Part shown: positions 33,701 to 45,538 of the stretch, in pieces
How the letters are laid out: every line of letters starts with the position of its first letter
Position numbering within the stretch: position 1 is the first letter of the stretch
Assembly (NCBI GenBank): GCA_021613535.1
Contig: CP075496.1
Location: forward strand, 10,850,001-10,914,000
Length of the DNA stretch: 64,000 nt
Origin: Adineta vaga
Taxonomy: Eukaryota > Rotifera
Direction of reading: 5' to 3'
Notes under the pieces: generated by a model
The model's input: only the letters and a program-made list of their open reading frames with translations
Told to the model about the DNA's origin: nothing
Database searches by the model: none
Program-made: the position numbers and the translations under genes

Positions 33701-36007
33701 TAAGGATTTATCCATGGTTCAACTACCTTGTTTGTAGTTGAAGACTCCTTTTCTTTTTCATCTGATTTTACGGTCGACAGTTTTTGTTCTTTCCAATACG
33801 GGTTATCCCATGGTTTCTCTTCTTTCTTAGGTTTTTCATCTTTTAAATTTATATCACCTGTTAATATATTTGGTTGACTAACAGATCGTAAAACCATGGA
33901 CGGTTTATCTTTCCAATAAGGATTTTCCCATGTAGCCTCTTCTTTTGTCGTGGATTTCATTATTTCAGGTTTTTTGTCTTTTAAAGGCAGATCATCTATC
34001 GATTTATCAGGTTGACTAACAGATGATTCTGGAATCGTGAATAATTTATCTTTCCAGTAGGGATTTTCCCATGGTTTAACGTCCTTTGAATTTGATTTAT
34101 CTTTTGATTGATCATGATGTGTCGTTATCGTAAAAACCGGTGCTGATTTGTCTTTCCAGTAAGGATTTTCCCATGGTTCACTTTCCTTCTTCGCGCTTGC
34201 CAACTCCTTGTTTTGTTCATCTGATTTCGAGGCTATCGATTTTTGTTCTTTCCAGTAAGGATTCTGCCATGGCTCTTCTTCCTTTTGACTTATTGCCGAT
34301 GTTTCAAGTTTATCTTCTTGTGAAATCGATTTATCTTCTAAATCATCATTCGGTTTAATTAACGATAAACTTAGTCGTTTTTTTTCTTTCCAGTACGGAT
34401 TCTCCCACGGTGCTTCGTCGTCTTTCGGGTGGGTAGACGTGGATATTTCAGATCTATTCTTTTCTAAATTGAGATTGTTCTTGGATTCATCTGATTGCTT
34501 AGCGGATATTGATTCTGAAGACATTCGATCTTTCCAGTATGGATTCTCCCATAGCTTCTTTTCTTCTGTAAGAGATATTGACTTTTTAAACTTATGATCA
34601 TCCCAATAAGGATTCTTCCAAGGTTGTTCTTCATTTTTCGTGGATTCTAATGTATCTTCTTTGATGTCTTTCGGTTTCAGATCATCTGTTGATTCATTCT
34701 GTTGTTTATGAAGTTCTTCACGTATAAGCTTCTGAGTTTTCCAATATGGATTTTCCCAAGGTACATCTTCTACTTTAGTATTTAACGGATTTGATAATGT
34801 ATCATCTTTTTGATGAACGTTCTTCTGTGATTCATCCTTCATTTCAAACACTGTTGTAAATACTGGTGACTTTTCAAACGTTTCAGCGTTTAGAGAAGAT
34901 TCTTTTTCTAGCGGTCGAGTAGAATCGATCAAAAGATTAGATTCTGTATGAGCTAAAAGAGAAGAGAGATGTTCACTTCTTATTAAAGGCTCCTTCTGTT
35001 TATCATAAGAAGGATTAAAAGAAGCAGTACTTATTCTCTTCTCTACAGTGATTTCGTTATTCTCTGGATTTGATCTTGACCAATACGGGTTGACCCATGA
35101 TTTGCTAGTATCCACATTGACTTTGTCTGCCGAAAGAAGTGGTTGATTGAGCGAAGATACTATCTTAATATCATCATCACTCTCTTCGTCAGATGAATTT
35201 GTTCGTCTCGAACGACGAATATTTGAAGAATGTCTATGTAATTTTGGTGTCGCATCGTCATTTTGTGACTGATCATTTTTCGGTGCAAGGAAATCATCGT
35301 GACCATCACTCCGATCTGATATACATTTTGTACCGGTATGAAATGAATCGATAGATGTAATTGAAATATCACTTGAGCCGCTCTTTTCACGTCTGGTAGT
35401 TATAATTTTGTTTTGATCATCACTTGTAACAGATTCAACCATGACTGACGATATATGTATGTCAGATGGCAAACTACAAAAACAAATTTTATTTGATTAT
35501 AGTTCAAATCAATTCTAAATAATTGGGATATTACTACCGTTGAGGATCTTCATTCTCGATCTTTTTTATTTGTGTTATTGTTGTTCCTGGCTGCCAATTA
35601 ACACCCCAATACGGGTTAATCCATTCGTTTCTTTCTGTTTGTTGTTTTCGTTCAATTTCAACAGTAAGATCACTTTTAGTTGTTTTCTTGTTTCTCGCCT
35701 CTGTACTGACATCACTGTTTAAATATATGTCATTAATTGCTCTAATTAAAGTGTCATCATTATCATCTTCGGAGTCGTCGTCGTCGCTGTTATCATCATC
35801 ATCATTTTGAGGTACAATCTTTTTCCTCACATTATCTTTTTTCGCTGCACTTGTTGGATCCTGTTGTTGTTGTTCTATATCACTTTTCACATCATACCAA
35901 CTATCAGTTGCTGTTGTTCTTGATGTAGCATCTGACGTTACCGATGATGTGGTATCATCATCAGAACTTTCATCTTCTGTTGAACTCTGATTTTGTCGAC
36001 TAAACAT
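30725..36007 (-). CDS. Giant disordered protein with about 29 W-x-N-P-Y-W repeats (one frame break)
   Basis: Two exons, 36007-35538 and 35473-30725. If one missing base near 32,990 is allowed for, the length is 1,739 residues. The N-terminus is acidic (SDDDD runs). From 35,640 onward the motif W-x-N-P-Y-W-K-[DE]-x recurs every 25-60 residues: one copy in exon 1, sixteen before the frame break, and twelve after it (one reads NPYL, one LPYW). Linkers are rich in Lys, Glu, Ser, Thr and Asp and hydrophilic throughout. The C-terminal 250 residues lack the repeat and hold a more ordered-looking segment, 'LRDIQKALRCLNLSADSIITIEKAEYLSSGRLVVAEVPYAALDSM'. No signal peptide or TM. I recognise no family. 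A binding array for a repeated partner, or a stress-type disordered protein, are both conjecture. Confidence 0.8.
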
Positions 36008-37096
36008 TCGATATATGACAATCGTCTAGTAATATCTTATCTAACAAAATGAATAAAAAAAACAAGTCTTAATACGTAAAGCTACCGATGAGAAATGAAG
36101 GTTACATATAATAATACCAATAAATAAATGTCTATGTAAAAGTATCTGTGTTTATCAATGACGAAAAAGAGTATTTCGTTTTTTTTTCAATATATGCCCA
36201 TGAGAAAGAAAAAACAAAAGCAATTCAAGCATAACTACCCAGTGAGAAATGATATCAGAAAAATGTTATTTATAGGATCAGTGAATCATAATTGTATATA
36301 GTCATGTTTCTTTTCTTTCTTTTTTTTTCTTTACTATTTCACCCAATGTATCGATTTATTTTGTCATCATTGAGGTATCAAAGAATGTATCGATAGAGAA
36401 AACAATGTTATTCTAATTTGTATAATCAAGGATAATTGTCTTTGAAAGACGAGTGAGATTATGTTGATGTATGTGTATGTTGTTTCTCTCCTTTTTTTTA
36501 CGGCAATCATGTTTGTATATCTTTTCGTTCTCTCTTCCTTTTTATACAAGTTCATAAAATAGTGAAGCGCTTGCAAATGGATTAAAAGACTTGTTCGTTC
36601 AACTAACCAACTCTCAAGCGAGGATAGCTGTTATGAAATAACTTTATTTCGTAGTGAGTTGTCATATGAGAAGTTGAGGAGTATGTATGATGTAACAGAC
36701 ATGAAAGAGAAAGAAAGAAAGAAGAAGAAAAAAAGACTTTTTTTCAAACATATCACGTAATCGTAAGTCTCAGTCAATTGACAATATTTCTTTTTTTTAC
36801 GTCCTTTTTGTGATGTGTCTCTGTCTGTATATGTAAATTATAACTATCGTCAACGTTTACTTATGTTCCTAATGAAAAAAATTGTTCGAGTAAGTTCAAA
36901 TCTATCAATTAATGACAATAATACTGATCATTGTTGTACATGTCAATAGTAGAATGTTTTTCCTCCTCTTTTAACCTCATTGATTGTGTACAATACGCGA
37001 GTGAGTGAGTAGAAAAAGTTGTGACTGAAGTAAAGAGGACAGGTCAACTTCATTTATTATTCTTTCATTCTACATCTGAGATATACGACAACATAG
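36008..37096. other. Intergenic, divergent promoters
   Basis: AT-rich 1.1 kb between the repeat protein (minus) and the FAM107-like gene (plus), with purine/pyrimidine tracts. No gene seen. Confidence 0.5.
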
Positions 37097-38207
37097 ATGC
37101 CTTTTAACCGTCTACGACGTTGGGTAAGCATGTTAATATTCATAGTATTGTTGAAATTGAATAAAAAAAAGAGATTTTATTAAAAACAAACAAATAAGAA
37201 GATTATTTAATGTATCTATTTTCTTTTTTACAATTGTTTTTTTAGAGAGCACTTCTGCTCTGTCGATTTTCGGTAAGATTGAGCATATGACAAAATGAAA
37301 GCATGTCTTGATCGCATGAGCATCTTGAAATGATACAAAAAATTCATTTTAATACAAAATCTCTCATCTTAACATTTCATTTAGAATCATGGAGATGAAC
37401 ATGTCTATTCAACATATGATGAAACATTTGCTAGTGAATCAATTTCTTCAAAAGATACACATAGTCATTCAAGTAATCAAAACTATAAAACAATCGTAGT
37501 GTAAACATCTTCTTTCTTTTCATTGTTAGGTTCATCAGATGGTGGTATCTCATCCGGACATGAAAGTTGGATGAGTAGTCAAACAAATGTGTATGATCAA
37601 ATTTGTTATGATACTATTCAAACAAATACAGAGAATAATTTGACAATGAAAGATGCGGATCGATCAGCACCTTATACACCTAGTTATTTATCTGATGATA
37701 CAACAGCTGAACATTATTATTATCGTTTACCAACACCATCATCAATGAATGAAATTATACCAGCAAAATCTGATCATCTTCAACAGCAACAACAACCAAC
37801 TTCGAAAAAAGCATTACATAAAGAATTAGCTTATCGACAGAAAATGTAATATTGAAAGATTCATTGTGAAAATATCGAAGATTAAATTGTTTTTCTAGGG
37901 GACAATTATTACCGAAAAAACCTGAGTTATTGAATGTTTTTAAACATCGACGTGAAGAAGAAAAGAAACGTGAAGAAGAACGTATGCGTGAACAAACAAA
38001 ATTAGAACAAATTCTCGCTCGTCAACGACAAAAACTTGATGAAGTATATTTAATTGCATAATAGAAAACTCATCTTTTTCCATTTTATTTTATTTCATTT
38101 AGACAAATAATATTTGTTCAATATCTAGTAATGCAAGTGCATATTCAAATGAATTTGAATTTGTTTATCATCGAATTCGTCAACAACAGAAGAATAAAAG
38201 AGAATAA
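37097..38207 (+). CDS. FAM107: FAM107-family protein
   Basis: Six exons: 37097-37123, 37246-37272 (27 bases), 37385-37472, 37530-37845, 37899-38043 and 38103-38207. Phases agree and give 235 residues. The C-terminal half matches the FAM107 domain: 'KKALHKELAYRQKMGQLLPKKPELLNVFKHRREEEKKREEE...LEQILARQRQKLDE', with the 'H-K/R-E-L', 'K-P-E-L' and 'L-x-R-Q-Q/R-K-L' landmarks in the right order and spacing. FAM107 proteins are actin-associated, stress-regulated coiled-coil proteins. The N-terminal about 120 residues (Ser/Asp/Thr-rich) have no counterpart in the short vertebrate proteins. The first two exons encode only nine residues each. Located 154 bases upstream of the CRELD start on the same strand. 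Confidence 0.8.
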
Positions 38208-38361
38208 CATTGATTTGTTTTTATGTTCATTAAATGATAAAGATAATCATAGTTTTTTTTTCGTTTTGTTTTCTCTTTCTTTCTCTCTTCTTTCAGATAA
38301 AAGAAAGACTAATAAAGAAAAAGATACTGCTCAAGTTTTTTTTGAAATTCACATTTCTTTC

Positions 38362-40063
38362 ATGCCGCTCAACATATCAAATCAAATTAACTTTTTTGTA
38401 TATTTTCTTCTACTTATTACATTTTATTCACCATGTTCAAGTATGATAATGCCAAATCAATTGATGGATAGTGATCCATGTGATACATGTAGAAAGATAG
38501 GTGAAAAATTCGTCGAGGTATGGTTTTGAATTTTGAATAATAGGAAATTTTATTCCATGAATTTTGTAGGGCTATAAAAAAACGGCTGGAAGTAATTTTG
38601 GAGGGTATGAAATATTCTATTTGCTTGTAATCCTTTTAATCAATCTTCTTTTATAGAGGTAATACAGATTGGGAAGAAAAGAAATTGAAAGGATATGCAA
38701 AAAGGTAATGATGATCAGTTTTAGCCTTTTTATGAAAAGATGAAATTCGAATGAGATTTTACATATGACCGAGAAATAACTTGTGTTAATATAAAAGAAA
38801 TCAATTATAAGCTTAATCAAGTTCACTTTGATTGTAGACAATAAGAATTCATCGAAAATGTTTGTTCACATTAAGCTCTTCAAACAAATGATCTTCTTAA
38901 GCTCTTAATTATTTCAAGGACTTTTTGAAGATTTTACTGTTTAGTTAATACTTTTTGTGTATACTTTACTATTCTTAATCTACTAAATGAAACATTTCTT
39001 TCAATTTTGATTAAACTTTTATCTCGTATATTTTTGTTTGATAAAATAAGGTTTAAACATCAACAGGTCTCTTTCATCGCGAAAAATCCTTGATTTATTC
39101 GATAGAAATAATCATCTCCTACAAAGAATAATTCCTACAATTTCGATTGTTTGCATGTTTTTTTTCTTCATCTAACTGACTAATCTATGATAAAATCAAT
39201 ATTCTAGTGAAACTCGTTTGATTGAAGTACTGGAAAATGCATGTTCAAAATCTGAATCTCAAGTAATTTCAATTTTTGTGTTTTAGTTTTTCAAAATCAT
39301 TTATTATATGTATATCTATATTTAGTGTAGTACTTTCCTTGAAAAATATGAAGAACCTATTGAAGAATGGTATCAGACGAGTTCATTAAAAACAATCGAG
39401 ATTTTTCCTCAATGGTTATGTATTGATACAGCAAAAGTATGTTGTCCTGAAGGAACATTCGGTAAGAATTGTCGACGATGTCATTATGGTAATAATGGAC
39501 TTCTCTGTTCGGGCAATGGAATGTGTGATGTAAGATAGAATAATTTTCTTATCAAAACATTTTAGTTCTATATAATCATAGGGTGATGGTAAAAGATCAG
39601 GTAATGGTCGTTGTATATGTGATACAAAATATAGTGGAACCAATTGTTCGAATTGTCGAAAGGGTTATACTAAATCAATTGATCTAAATAATCAAGTCAT
39701 ATGTACAGGTAAAATATAAATTAAAAAAATCAACTTTTCCTATTGTCTTCTATAGATATTGATGAATGTCAAGGCAACTTCTTTTTTTCACCATGTGGAC
39801 TTTATAAATGTAATAATACAGACGGTCAGTTTGAATGTTATGGTACGTTAGTTCTTTTTAATAATGGATTAGTTTATTTTTCTATGAAAAAACAATTTCA
39901 TTTAGGTGAACCATTCTATCGTCAATTACCAAAAATGAGCGTATTAGCTGTTCTTTTCCTCACAACAGGTGTTTTAATGTATAAAGATATGCAAGTTCTT
40001 GCATTGCTAACTAGTACATTAGCAACTGCACTAGTGATTCTCTTTGCTAGACATATTATGTGA
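38362..40063 (+). CDS. CRELD: CRELD: cysteine-rich EGF-domain membrane protein
   Basis: Eight exons: 38362-38517, 38570-38604, 38657-38704, 39208-39262, 39326-39529, 39582-39708, 39756-39842 and 39906-40063, 289 residues. A hydrophobic leader (INFFVYFLLLITFYSPCSS) is followed by the CRELD domain 'CDTCRKIGEKFVEGYKKTAGSNFGGGNTDWEEKKLKGYAKSETRLIEVLENAC' and its Cys pairs. EGF-like modules with Cys spacing, a 'DIDEC' calcium-binding EGF start, and two C-terminal hydrophobic segments (LAVLFLTTGVLMY and LALLTSTLATALVILFARHIM) complete the CRELD1 architecture. The family acts in the ER/secretory pathway. Intron 3 is about 500 bases, ten times the local norm. The copy is shorter than vertebrate CRELD1. 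Confidence 0.92.
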
Positions 40064-41193
40064 TCAAATCCGGTATTTATAAAGAAAAGATGACTTTCAG
40101 TTAAGAAAAAAAATCAATCATATAAAATGCGTTTGTTTTATTTTATTTTGTTCTTTTGCATTCAATACTGAACTGATTGTATCTCAAAACAAATTTTTTA
40201 TTTATAATAGGATCGATTTCAAAATAGTTGAACAAAAATCGTGAAGTTCATTTATTTATTTATTGCTCAGAAAATCTTAATAAAAAAGTTCGTTGCGAAT
40301 ATATCCAGTCAACTATACTTCAAAATACGTAGTTGAATTACAAATAATATCTGATTACTGTCTTATATTATCGTGAATAATGAGAAATATTCATTTGTTA
40401 TCGAATGTTAAGTTATGAAACAATATGATTATTTGTGACCTTTTCAGTTCTGATGAAATAATCATGTTTATATGTATACAAGACAAAGACTCTAGATTGT
40501 CTAATTGACATGATCTATTACATTCGAATAAACATCGAATAAATCTTAGAAATGAAATCTTTACTATTATTTGTAATTAAGAAATAAGAAGATCAAGATA
40601 TTATTATGTCCTTCTAAATATATCTGATCTTTCTAGATTAATATTATTGATGTCTCTAGACAAAGAAGTTTACCTTCATGCCAACTGAGATAGAAAATAT
40701 ACTATAAATCATTTGCTAGACAAATATTTCTGGATTTTTCAAAGACACAAGGATATTTGTCTACATTTATCTAACGGTCGAAGACAAATATGTCGATTGT
40801 CATATTCAAGGATTCGAATGGAGAAAATATTGATGCTTATTTAGAATTTTAATTAATCTATTATTCTTTGACGTGAATGATTAATTTGATATTATCGAAA
40901 CATTTGTCTGTCTCTTATAGATCATATTCATGATTATTCAACTATAACTCGATAAGACTTGATTTGTATCGTTGTTGATAAAAAAAAGGAAATGAATATG
41001 AAATAAATTTATATATGTAATGGTAAGATTACTGACATGGGCAACAAATCAGACGACAACAATAACGACAACACACCAAGCACACACAGATACACGACAT
41101 TATACAAAAAAAATTGTATTTCGTTTGTTCGTTTTTTCTTTTTGTCTTTAGGTTTCTTACTATGGAATGATCTCTAACATGTTTCTATAAAGG
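40064..41193. other. Convergent intergenic spacer, 1.1 kb
   Basis: AT-rich, between CRELD (plus) and netrin (minus) 3' ends. No coding frame of interest. It likely contains the netrin 3' UTR. Confidence 0.5.
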
Positions 41194-44100
41194 TTAACAT
41201 TTTTGTTTTAATTCAAAGTTTCTAAAACGTGCCATACGTTGTTCCATTCGTGGTCTCCATTCAATAGCAACTGATGTACGATCTAGACTTAAAGATGTTT
41301 GCATTTGATCATAGAAGCCCATTAACAAATATTGTCGATCAAGTTTTAAACGTGGACATGAACATTGAACATCTTTTCGTGATACCCATATCCATTGTTC
41401 ACTATCTTGTATACGATTAAGACGATCTTTATAAACACGAATAATTGTTAATAGATATGACACCCATTGACCAGCATCATGTCGATTAGTAACACGTGCA
41501 TGAATTGCTAAAAAAAGATAGAATGAATCATCATTAGAAAACGGATACAGGCAGAACATTGGTTTTACATACTGTAATCTCGTTTACAATATTTTTTCAC
41601 ATGTAAACGACGACTATAATAACGACAGGCACCACAGTATTGTCCCATGTCTATTGATGGATTATATTCTGTAAAACTTGGACGAATTGTTGTTGATGTT
41701 GTAGTAGTAGTAGTAGTAGTAGTGATTGCAGTCGTTGACGACGAAGGTGGATGATTATAATTGTTATCATCAGTATCTTGTTCATGATATTCATCTGTTT
41801 CCGGATATCGACGATAGATATCATACAATGGATATGGATGATGATCGATTGTTTCTACAAATAAATAATTTCGATTTTATAATAGAGAGAAGTTTTATTC
41901 TATGTAGTTATACGTACTGACGCATGGAGCAAGCGGTGATTTGGTTTGTTGGTAACCTTTCATACATCGATCACATCTTAAACCAATTACACCATCTTTA
42001 CATGGACATTGTCCTGTTGTTTGATTGCACACTTTACTACGTGATCCTACTGGATGGCAATTGCAATCTGAGATAGAGAAAAAGAGAAAAATGTTATGAT
42101 TCGATCATCTGCTCTTCAAGACAGAACTAATTACAAAATAGTTCATTGCAAAGTCTGTATTCATAGATGATGCAGACAATCAATTATTATCAATTTGTCT
42201 TGTTTTAACATAGACATAATAATACATAGAATAATAGAAGGATAGTTTATCTATTTTACTGATGACTACAAATTTAATTAAGGAAAATGACTATCGATTT
42301 CCCAACAATTATCTTTTCTTTTCCCCATATCACAATTAGTAGAGGTCACTGAGGAAAAAAACGACGTTTTCATTCAACCTTGACAGTCTGATCGGTGTTT
42401 CCTTTTTCTATCATTCTGAAAAGGCCAGTATTGGTTTCCTTTCTATTTCCGCTCATCGACATACATACGAACACCATATACAATCTGTACACATCTCATA
42501 CTTCTCAGTAGAAATCTAAACAATAGACAAAAATTTCTGAAGAATCTATCATTCTATACTTAATACATATAAGTAACATACATATTGACATAGACTATAA
42601 ACATAACTACTAATAAATATATGTATGTTTACAAGGTTGTTCATATAAAAAAGTACGAAACAAAGACATTCGATCACGTATTCTGAGGAAACATCGATTG
42701 TTATTAATTCTTACCTTTACAAATTTCTGGATGTGTGATAGGTAAATTTGGATCACGGTAAAATGTTTCTTTGCAATAACTACAATGACGACCAACGGTA
42801 TTATGTTTACATTGAATACAAATTCCACCCGATTTACGACCCGATAGAAGATATAGTTCTTTATTGAAACGACATTGTCTCGAATGATTATTACAATTAC
42901 ATTCTATAAATATACAAAATAATCAACATCAATTAGTAAAAGATAGATACATTCTGTAAAGTTCATCAATATACAATTAATTCTTTTTAAGATGTTTATT
43001 ATCTTTTCAAACTATCTCACTTATATAGTACCTTGACTGATAATTCTCTGTGCTATCCTTAGTGTCAGATCATGTAGGAAGTTTTTTTTGACAACGTCTA
43101 TGACAGGATCGATCAACTGTACTACAATGACAGTTAACAGAAACGTTGTCGAAATCGTTTCTACCTATCCTCGATAATTCCACATGAAAATGACATTCTA
43201 TTGAATAATTATCACAATTACATAACAGAGATAACCTTTGATATATATGAGCAAATGTATTCATAGATGATTTTCTTTTCTTTCAAATGATATCTTGATG
43301 TTTCTATTCCGTATGAAAAGGTGAACAAAGATAAGATCTTACCAATACATTCATTGGCATCTCGAGATGTTGCACGAGCCCAAGGTCGATCATAGTAAAA
43401 ATCTTTACAACGTTCACATTCATCACCAGCTGTATTATGTTTGCAATCACATACTAAGCGATCATCACTAAAATAGGAAGAGAAAAAATAATCATTTTCA
43501 AATCATTCTTTTATTAAAGATGATCGATGTTGTCATCGATACATATGATCAATGCCTTGGAGCATTTGCATTTTTAAATATATTTATATACGTCAAAGAA
43601 TGGAATTAAAACATATATGAAAACAAGTTTCAAGTGGTATATGTGAACGAGAAATATGATCAGTGTGAACATGCCGGTGATTTTTCAAGTGTATTGCAAT
43701 ATGATGACTGATCATTAGAAAGAACGAAAAGAAAGTATCATCATTCAACTTTTTTTTTGTATTTCAATATTAGTTTGTCAACTTCCGTTGTATTGTTTTT
43801 CCCTAGTGTACAATAGAATCATTAACAAAAGAAACAATTGATCTTGATTGATCATTTATGAACAAAGAAAAGTGAGGAAACAATGTGTAAATGACTATCA
43901 TCTTGATTAATCATCCAACTTGCAAACACACCTTTTTCTATTCTATTTCTCATTGAATATTCAATTGACACTTGTCTAATGTTACATCATCATTCAAAGA
44001 ACATTAAGATTCTTCATATCTATCTCTACGTATATATATATATATCTTCAATTGACAGCTGCCATTGCAAGGTCAGTATGGCAATATCAGTATATCGTAC

Positions 44101-45538
44101 GGGTTGGATATGGTTATTTGCTCTAGTAACTTAAACAAATAAGACCAAAGCCTATCTTTAGTCTTTACATATATGGATAAAGGTGACATTTGTCTATGTA
44201 TACTTATATTGATGAACATATCTCATTTGATTGAGTAAACGTTGCACAAAAGAGATGAACAACTTGATACAATCATATCATTCTTTATCACCTTTTGTTT
44301 CACACATTCGATACATATATATATATATATTGGAGCGATTTACTATATAGAACTTCTCTATCTATCATTATTAAACATCAGATCATAAAAATGCAATACT
44401 CCGATTTCCTAGACATGTTTAATTGAATAGATGTACTTCGATGTCTCTGATTCTTCTCACACATATTTATCACAGTGAATTTCTATAATCATAATCAATC
44501 GGTTTACTAGTACTGAACGAGAAAGAAAAGAGGAAATTTGATCTATTCTAATCAGAGAATTTTCGTTACCTTCTTTTCTTATCAAGAGAGAAAAAAATCA
44601 ATTCTACAAGGTGATTTCTTCTTCATACCTATTTGTGATACATTTTGATGCATGTCCATTGCATTTACATCGTCCTCCAACAGCTAGATCAGCAGCTGAG
44701 AAGAAATTTCTATTGACACTTGTTGAAAAGAAAACAATTTTAATATCAGTTGCCGTAACCCAATCTTGTAAAACTGGACTTGAATCGAATTCATAAGCTG
44801 ATGGACGACCTTCAAGTGTGCTAAATGCAGTACGTGATTCACTAATGGATGATGATAATTGTGATTTCGTATCGATACATAACGCTTCTTGTTCATTTGC
44901 ACGTGTAATTATTCCGAAGGAGCTTTTATTAAATATTTCTTCACAATTATTTGAGTAATATTGTAATGGTATCCATGACAGTCCCTGTTAAAGGAAAAAA
45001 ACCAAAACTAAGTTATTGAAAGAAAAGATATACATTCAATTGATCTTACCATATCCATACTTTTAAAAATAGCCATTGAATCTGGTTTACTACTTGAACA
45101 AAATTGTACACTAATATAAGTAATTTCAAATTTTTTATTTAATGATAATATTAATGAAACATTTTCTCCCGTTTGAATACGATCCGATTGCCAACATGTT
45201 AAATTATTTGGATTATTAATATCGGTTAAATGATCTGTTGGATAACTTGTTCTTGTTTGTGAGATATCACATAGATGACATTGATTCGTGTTTGAACAAA
45301 ATTCTTTTGCAGGATTGCCACATGTTGATGATGCATAGATTGATTTATGAAAAGCTGCATTGACAAAATCGGGTATACATCGCTGATAACGCTGATGACG
45401 ATCTATACATGGATCATCATGATTTGAATAAAACATTCGATACCAACGACTTGCTGTACATAATGACAAAAAACAGATGAATAGAGAGAGAGAATTGATT
45501 AAGAACATCGTCGTTTTCGAGAGACTCTTTTTTTTCAC
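41194..45538 (-). CDS. NTN1: Netrin (secreted guidance cue, UNC-6/NTN1 type)
   Basis: Seven exons: 45538-45050, 44984-44628, 43467-43343, 42903-42715, 42067-41918, 41854-41583 and 41507-41194. All phases agree, giving 631 residues. A signal peptide ([18 protein letters not shown]) leads into a laminin N-terminal domain VI with '[11 protein letters not shown]' and 'NLTCWQS', then three laminin-EGF modules. LE1 starts '[13 protein letters not shown]', LE2 includes '[52 protein letters not shown]', and LE3 has '[36 protein letters not shown]'. A C345C/NTR domain follows, starting near '[22 protein letters not shown]' and ending LKQKC. The basic C-terminal tail of vertebrate netrin-1 is missing, and a Thr run is inserted before the NTR domain. 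The family binds DCC/UNC5-type receptors. Intron 2 is 1.16 kb. Confidence 0.97.
41701..41723. repeat. Trinucleotide (GTA)n repeat coding a Thr run in netrin exon 6
   Basis: A GTA run on the plus strand reads as poly-Thr on the minus strand, between the EGF modules and the NTR domain. Confidence 0.85.
43070..43264 (-). pseudogene. Decayed duplicate of netrin LE2 exon inside netrin intron 3
   Basis: A minus-strand open frame in the intron between exons 3 and 4. It reads '[24 protein letters not shown]...[16 protein letters not shown]', which aligns with the true exon 4 '[24 protein letters not shown]...[16 protein letters not shown]'. The matching part begins near 43,220. The base pair before the alignable start is not an AG acceptor ('TCTCTGTTATGTAATTG'), and the frame ends early in KKLPT. 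Hence a duplicated exon that can no longer be spliced in the same phase. Confidence 0.65.
43468..44627 (-). other. Long netrin intron 2
   Basis: 1.16 kb intron between the laminin N-terminal domain and LE1. It contains AT dinucleotide runs near 44034 and 44315-44331 but no open frame or element of note. Confidence 0.7.
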
